From the NCBI RefSeq assembly GCF_003853645.1, contig NZ_QTPO01000012.1, positions 62,001-126,000 of the forward strand: 64,000 nt of DNA. Reading direction: 5' to 3'. Positions within the stretch are counted from its first letter, which is position 1, and every line of letters begins with the position of its first letter. The DNA is from Burkholderia sp. Bp9143. GTDB lineage: Bacteria; Pseudomonadota; Gammaproteobacteria; Burkholderiales; Burkholderiaceae. Below are positions 61,632 to 64,000 of the stretch, piece by piece. The notes under the pieces are model-generated. The model worked only from the letters and a program-made list of their open reading frames with translations. It searched no databases and had not been told where the DNA came from. A program made the translations under genes and the position numbers.

Positions 61632-61803
61632 AGTCGATTCTTCCGGCCAAAGCCGTGCTCCGAGCCGCTTGCGCTAGCCATCCGGCGCGTGCAGGGATGG
61701 CGTGGCGCTCCGGCGCGGCGTGTGCAGGTGATGCCCTCACGCCGCAGGCAGGCACGGCAAGGAAAACCCGATTCGCTCGAATAATTTTAGGACGATTGAA
61801 GCC

Positions 61804-63150
61804 ATGGCTAACGTTGTTGAGAACCTCGGCAAGCTTGAACGCCGCGTGACGATTTCCCTGCCGAAAGACACCGTGCAGAAGGAAATCGACGCCCGTATCC
61901 AGAAACTCGCGAAGAACGTTCGCATGCCGGGTTTCCGCCCGGGCAAGGTGCCGCTGAAGATGGTTGCCCAGCAGTACGCGGGTCAGGTCGAGGCGGAAGT
62001 GCTGAGCGACAAGATCGGCCAGGAGTTCTTCACGATCAGCCGCGCGGAAAACCTGCGCGTCGCTGGCCAGCCGAGCTTCGAGCCGAAGCAGGAGCAGGTT
62101 GAAGACGCGTACGCGTTCGACGCGACGTTCGAGGTCTACCCGGAAGTGAAGATCGGCGATCTGGCGGCGGCTGAAGTCGAGCGCTCGACGACGTCGATCG
62201 GCGACGCCGAAATCGACCGCACGCTCGACATCCTGCGCAAGCAGCGCGTGCACTTCCACGCTCGCGGCGAAGCCGGCGAGCACGGCGACGGCGGCGCGGA
62301 CACCGCAGCGAAGAACGGCGACCGCGTGACGGTCGACTTCGTCGGCAAGATCGACGACGTCGCGTTCCAGGGCGGCACGGCCGAAGACTTCCCGTTCGTG
62401 CTCGGCGAAGGCCGCATGCTGCCGGAATTCGAAACGGCGGCGCTCGGCCTGAAGGCTGGCGAACAGCGTACGTTCGACCTGAAGTTCCCGGACGACTACC
62501 ACGGCAAGGACGTGGCGGGCAAGACGGCGCAATTCACGGTCACGATGAAGAAGATCGAGTGGCCGCACCTGCCGGAAATCGACGGCGAATTCGCGAAGTC
62601 GCTCGGCATCGAAGACGGCGACCTGACGAAGATGCGCGGCGAGATCAAGGAAAACCTCGAGCGCGAAGCGAAGCGTCGCACGCAAGCCATCGTCAAGAAC
62701 CAGGTGATGGACGCGCTGCTGAAGATTTCCGAACTCGACGTGCCGAAGGCGCTGATCGAGCAGGACCAGCAACGCCTCGTCGAAATGGCTCGCCAGGATC
62801 TGGCGCAGCGCGGCGTGCCGAACGCGAAGGACGCACCGATCCCGGCCGAGATGTTCGCCGAGCAGGCAGAGCGTCGCGTGAAGCTGGGCCTCGTGCTGGC
62901 CGAGCTCGTGAAGTCGAACAGCCTCGAAGCGAAGCCGGAACAGATCCGCGCGGAAGTCGACGAGTTCGCGAAGAGCTACGAAGACCCGAAGGAAGTGGTC
63001 CGCTGGTATTATTCCAACCAGCAGCGCCTCGCCGAGATGGAAGCGTTCGTCGTTGAAAGCAACGTCGTCGACTTCGTGCTGGGCAAGGCAAAGGTGACGG
63101 ACAAGGAAGTGAGCTTCGAGGCACTCGCGAGCGCATCGGCGCAAGCGTAA
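61804..63150 (+). CDS. tig: trigger factor
   Basis: A 448-residue ribosome-associated chaperone and prolyl isomerase. The N-terminal ribosome-binding domain holds the signature [15 protein letters not shown] (about 39-53, with GFRPGK). The FKBP-like PPIase domain (about 160-250) starts at [20 protein letters not shown] and includes [20 protein letters not shown] and [18 protein letters not shown]. The C-terminal all-helical chaperone arms ([20 protein letters not shown], to [17 protein letters not shown]) are complete. AGGAC and the ATG at 61804 give the normal N-terminus. It precedes clpP, the usual gene order. Confidence 0.98.
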   Translation: MANVVENLGKLERRVTISLPKDTVQKEIDARIQKLAKNVRMPGFRPGKVPLKMVAQQYAGQVEAEVLSDKIGQEFFTISRAENLRVAGQPSFEPKQEQVEDAYAFDATFEVYPEVKIGDLAAAEVERSTTSIGDAEIDRTLDILRKQRVHFHARGEAGEHGDGGADTAAKNGDRVTVDFVGKIDDVAFQGGTAEDFPFVLGEGRMLPEFETAALGLKAGEQRTFDLKFPDDYHGKDVAGKTAQFTVTMKKIEWPHLPEIDGEFAKSLGIEDGDLTKMRGEIKENLEREAKRRTQAIVKNQVMDALLKISELDVPKALIEQDQQRLVEMARQDLAQRGVPNAKDAPIPAEMFAEQAERRVKLGLVLAELVKSNSLEAKPEQIRAEVDEFAKSYEDPKEVVRWYYSNQQRLAEMEAFVVESNVVDFVLGKAKVTDKEVSFEALASASAQA

Positions 63151-63162
63151 GTGTCGCTCTAG

Positions 63163-63204
63163 CGGCGTGCCGGCTGTCGGAGCGACGGCCCGCACGCCGT
63201 TTTT
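63163..63204 (+). terminator. terminator or attenuator between tig and clpP
   Basis: CGGCGTGC (63163-63170) pairs with GCACGCCG (63192-63199), followed by a T run to 63204. The inner 21 nt can pair further. It lies 13 bp after the tig stop. Confidence 0.82.
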
Positions 63205-63221
63205 ACGTCAAGCGCACGGTT

Positions 63222-63235
63222 GCCATTAATATGGC
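63222..63235. repeat. inverted repeat GCCAT-TAAT-ATGGC upstream of clpP
   Basis: A 14-bp perfect palindrome (GCCATTAATATGGC) about 55 bp ahead of clpP, in the likely promoter region. It may be an operator; no known consensus is matched. Confidence 0.4.
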
Positions 63236-63290
63236 GATTGAGCGGGCGGCTTCCCTCCGTTCAATTTTCCATTCGAACAAGGTTCATTGA

Positions 63291-63944
63291 ATGATCACTC
63301 GCGCTGAATTGCTGGACATGCTTGCTTCGAACGCGCCGCAGGGTTTCGAGGCGCAAGCGCTGGGGCTGGTGCCGATCGTCGTCGAAACGAGCGGCCGCGG
63401 CGAGCGTTCGTACGATATCTATTCGCGTCTCCTGAAGGAGCGCCTGGTGTTCATGGTCGGCGAAGTGAACGACCAGACCGCCAACCTCGTGGTCGCGCAA
63501 TTGCTGTTCCTCGAGAGCGAGAATCCCGACAAGGACATCAGCCTCTACATCAACAGCCCGGGCGGCTCGGTATCGGCCGGCATGGCGATCTACGACACGA
63601 TGCAGTTCATCAAGCCGGACGTTTCGACCCTCTGCATGGGCCTCGCGGCCAGCATGGGCGCGTTCCTGCTCGCGTCGGGCGCGAAGGGCAAGCGCTTCGC
63701 GCTGCCGAACTCGCGCGTGATGATTCACCAGCCGCTCGGCGGCGCACGCGGCCAGGCGTCCGACATCGAGATCCAGGCACGCGAAATCCTCTATCTGAAG
63801 GAACGGCTGAACAACCTGCTCGCGCAGCACACGGGCCAGGACGTCGAGCGCATCGCGCGCGACACCGACCGTGATAACTTCATGTCGAGCGAGGACGCGA
63901 AGGCGTACGGGCTGATCGATCAGGTGCTGCTGAAGCGCCCGTGA
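63291..63944 (+). CDS. clpP: ATP-dependent Clp protease proteolytic subunit
   Basis: A 217-residue serine protease subunit that forms a tetradecameric barrel and works with ClpX/ClpA. The catalytic triad is visible: Ser in [17 protein letters not shown] (about residue 115), His in [20 protein letters not shown] (about 140), and Asp in [13 protein letters not shown] (about 190). The axial N-terminal loop and typical [20 protein letters not shown] are present. The first residues may be an autoprocessed propeptide. It follows tig; clpX would be expected just past the right edge. Confidence 0.98.
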
Positions 63945-64000
63945 GCTTAAGTGGGGTGCCGCCCCGATTCGCGCGGCGCCCCAGCAACGTCCCGAGTGCC

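Overview
The window is GC-rich bacterial chromosome with tightly packed genes and no insertion sequence, phage gene or CRISPR array that I can see. Gene content and order (smpB divergent from ratA-rnfH, guaB-guaA, mfd divergent from ispDF, ahpCD, tig-clpP), together with the protein sequences, point to a betaproteobacterium of the genus Burkholderia. A main chromosome of a Burkholderia cepacia complex strain is most likely; the species cannot be settled from this sequence alone.

Layout. 1-4.8 kb: the 3' end of ppsA, an NfeD/paraslipin membrane pair, smpB, ratA-rnfH and an EamA transporter. 5.0-8.7 kb: a small accessory block with a beta-propeller protein, a TPR/helix-turn-helix regulator, a divergent DUF899 thioredoxin-like protein and a DUF2182 membrane protein. 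8.9-12.8 kb: guaB, a small membrane protein and guaA. 13.2-16.7 kb: an MFS carrier, a DUF1992 gene, tadA and ldcA. 17.0-28.6 kb: a purine-degradation island with a GntR regulator, NCS1 permease, allantoin racemase, puuE, uraD, alc, allA and an ACT protein, then (opposite strand) hiuH-puuD, then 8-oxoguanine deaminase and a LysR regulator. As read, it takes 8-oxoguanine or urate through 5-hydroxyisourate, OHCU, allantoin, allantoate and ureidoglycolate to glyoxylate and urea. 28.8-39.5 kb: dodecin, a beta-hydroxyacid dehydrogenase, mscL, a PspA/TPR envelope pair, a PBP1A, a DUF3574 lipoprotein, threonine dehydratase and argE. 39.6-48.0 kb: mfd, ispD-ispF, ahpC-ahpD and an OmpR/EnvZ-like pair. 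48.3-53.4 kb: a small exported protein with the DUF1800/DUF1501 pair, a squalene-synthase-like protein whose catalytic motifs are degenerate, tRNA-Leu(UAG) and two small envelope proteins. 53.5-58.4 kb: a porin-MFS-deacetylase module with a divergent LuxR-type regulator. 58.5-64 kb: a PanE-like reductase, a MarR regulator, glycerate kinase, tig and clpP.

Most of the window is conserved housekeeping sequence. The less ordinary signals are: paired near-identical operator-like inverted repeats in front of the GntR gene and between porin and LuxR; clustered palindromes before 8-oxoguanine deaminase; a LysR box, an OxyR-like site and an OmpR-like direct repeat; a pair of DnaA-box-like 9-mers; and several poorly described gene sets (DUF1800/DUF1501, PspA/TPR, the DUF899 block, the squalene-synthase-like protein). 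I found no clear evidence of a wholly new defence, mobile or biosynthetic system.
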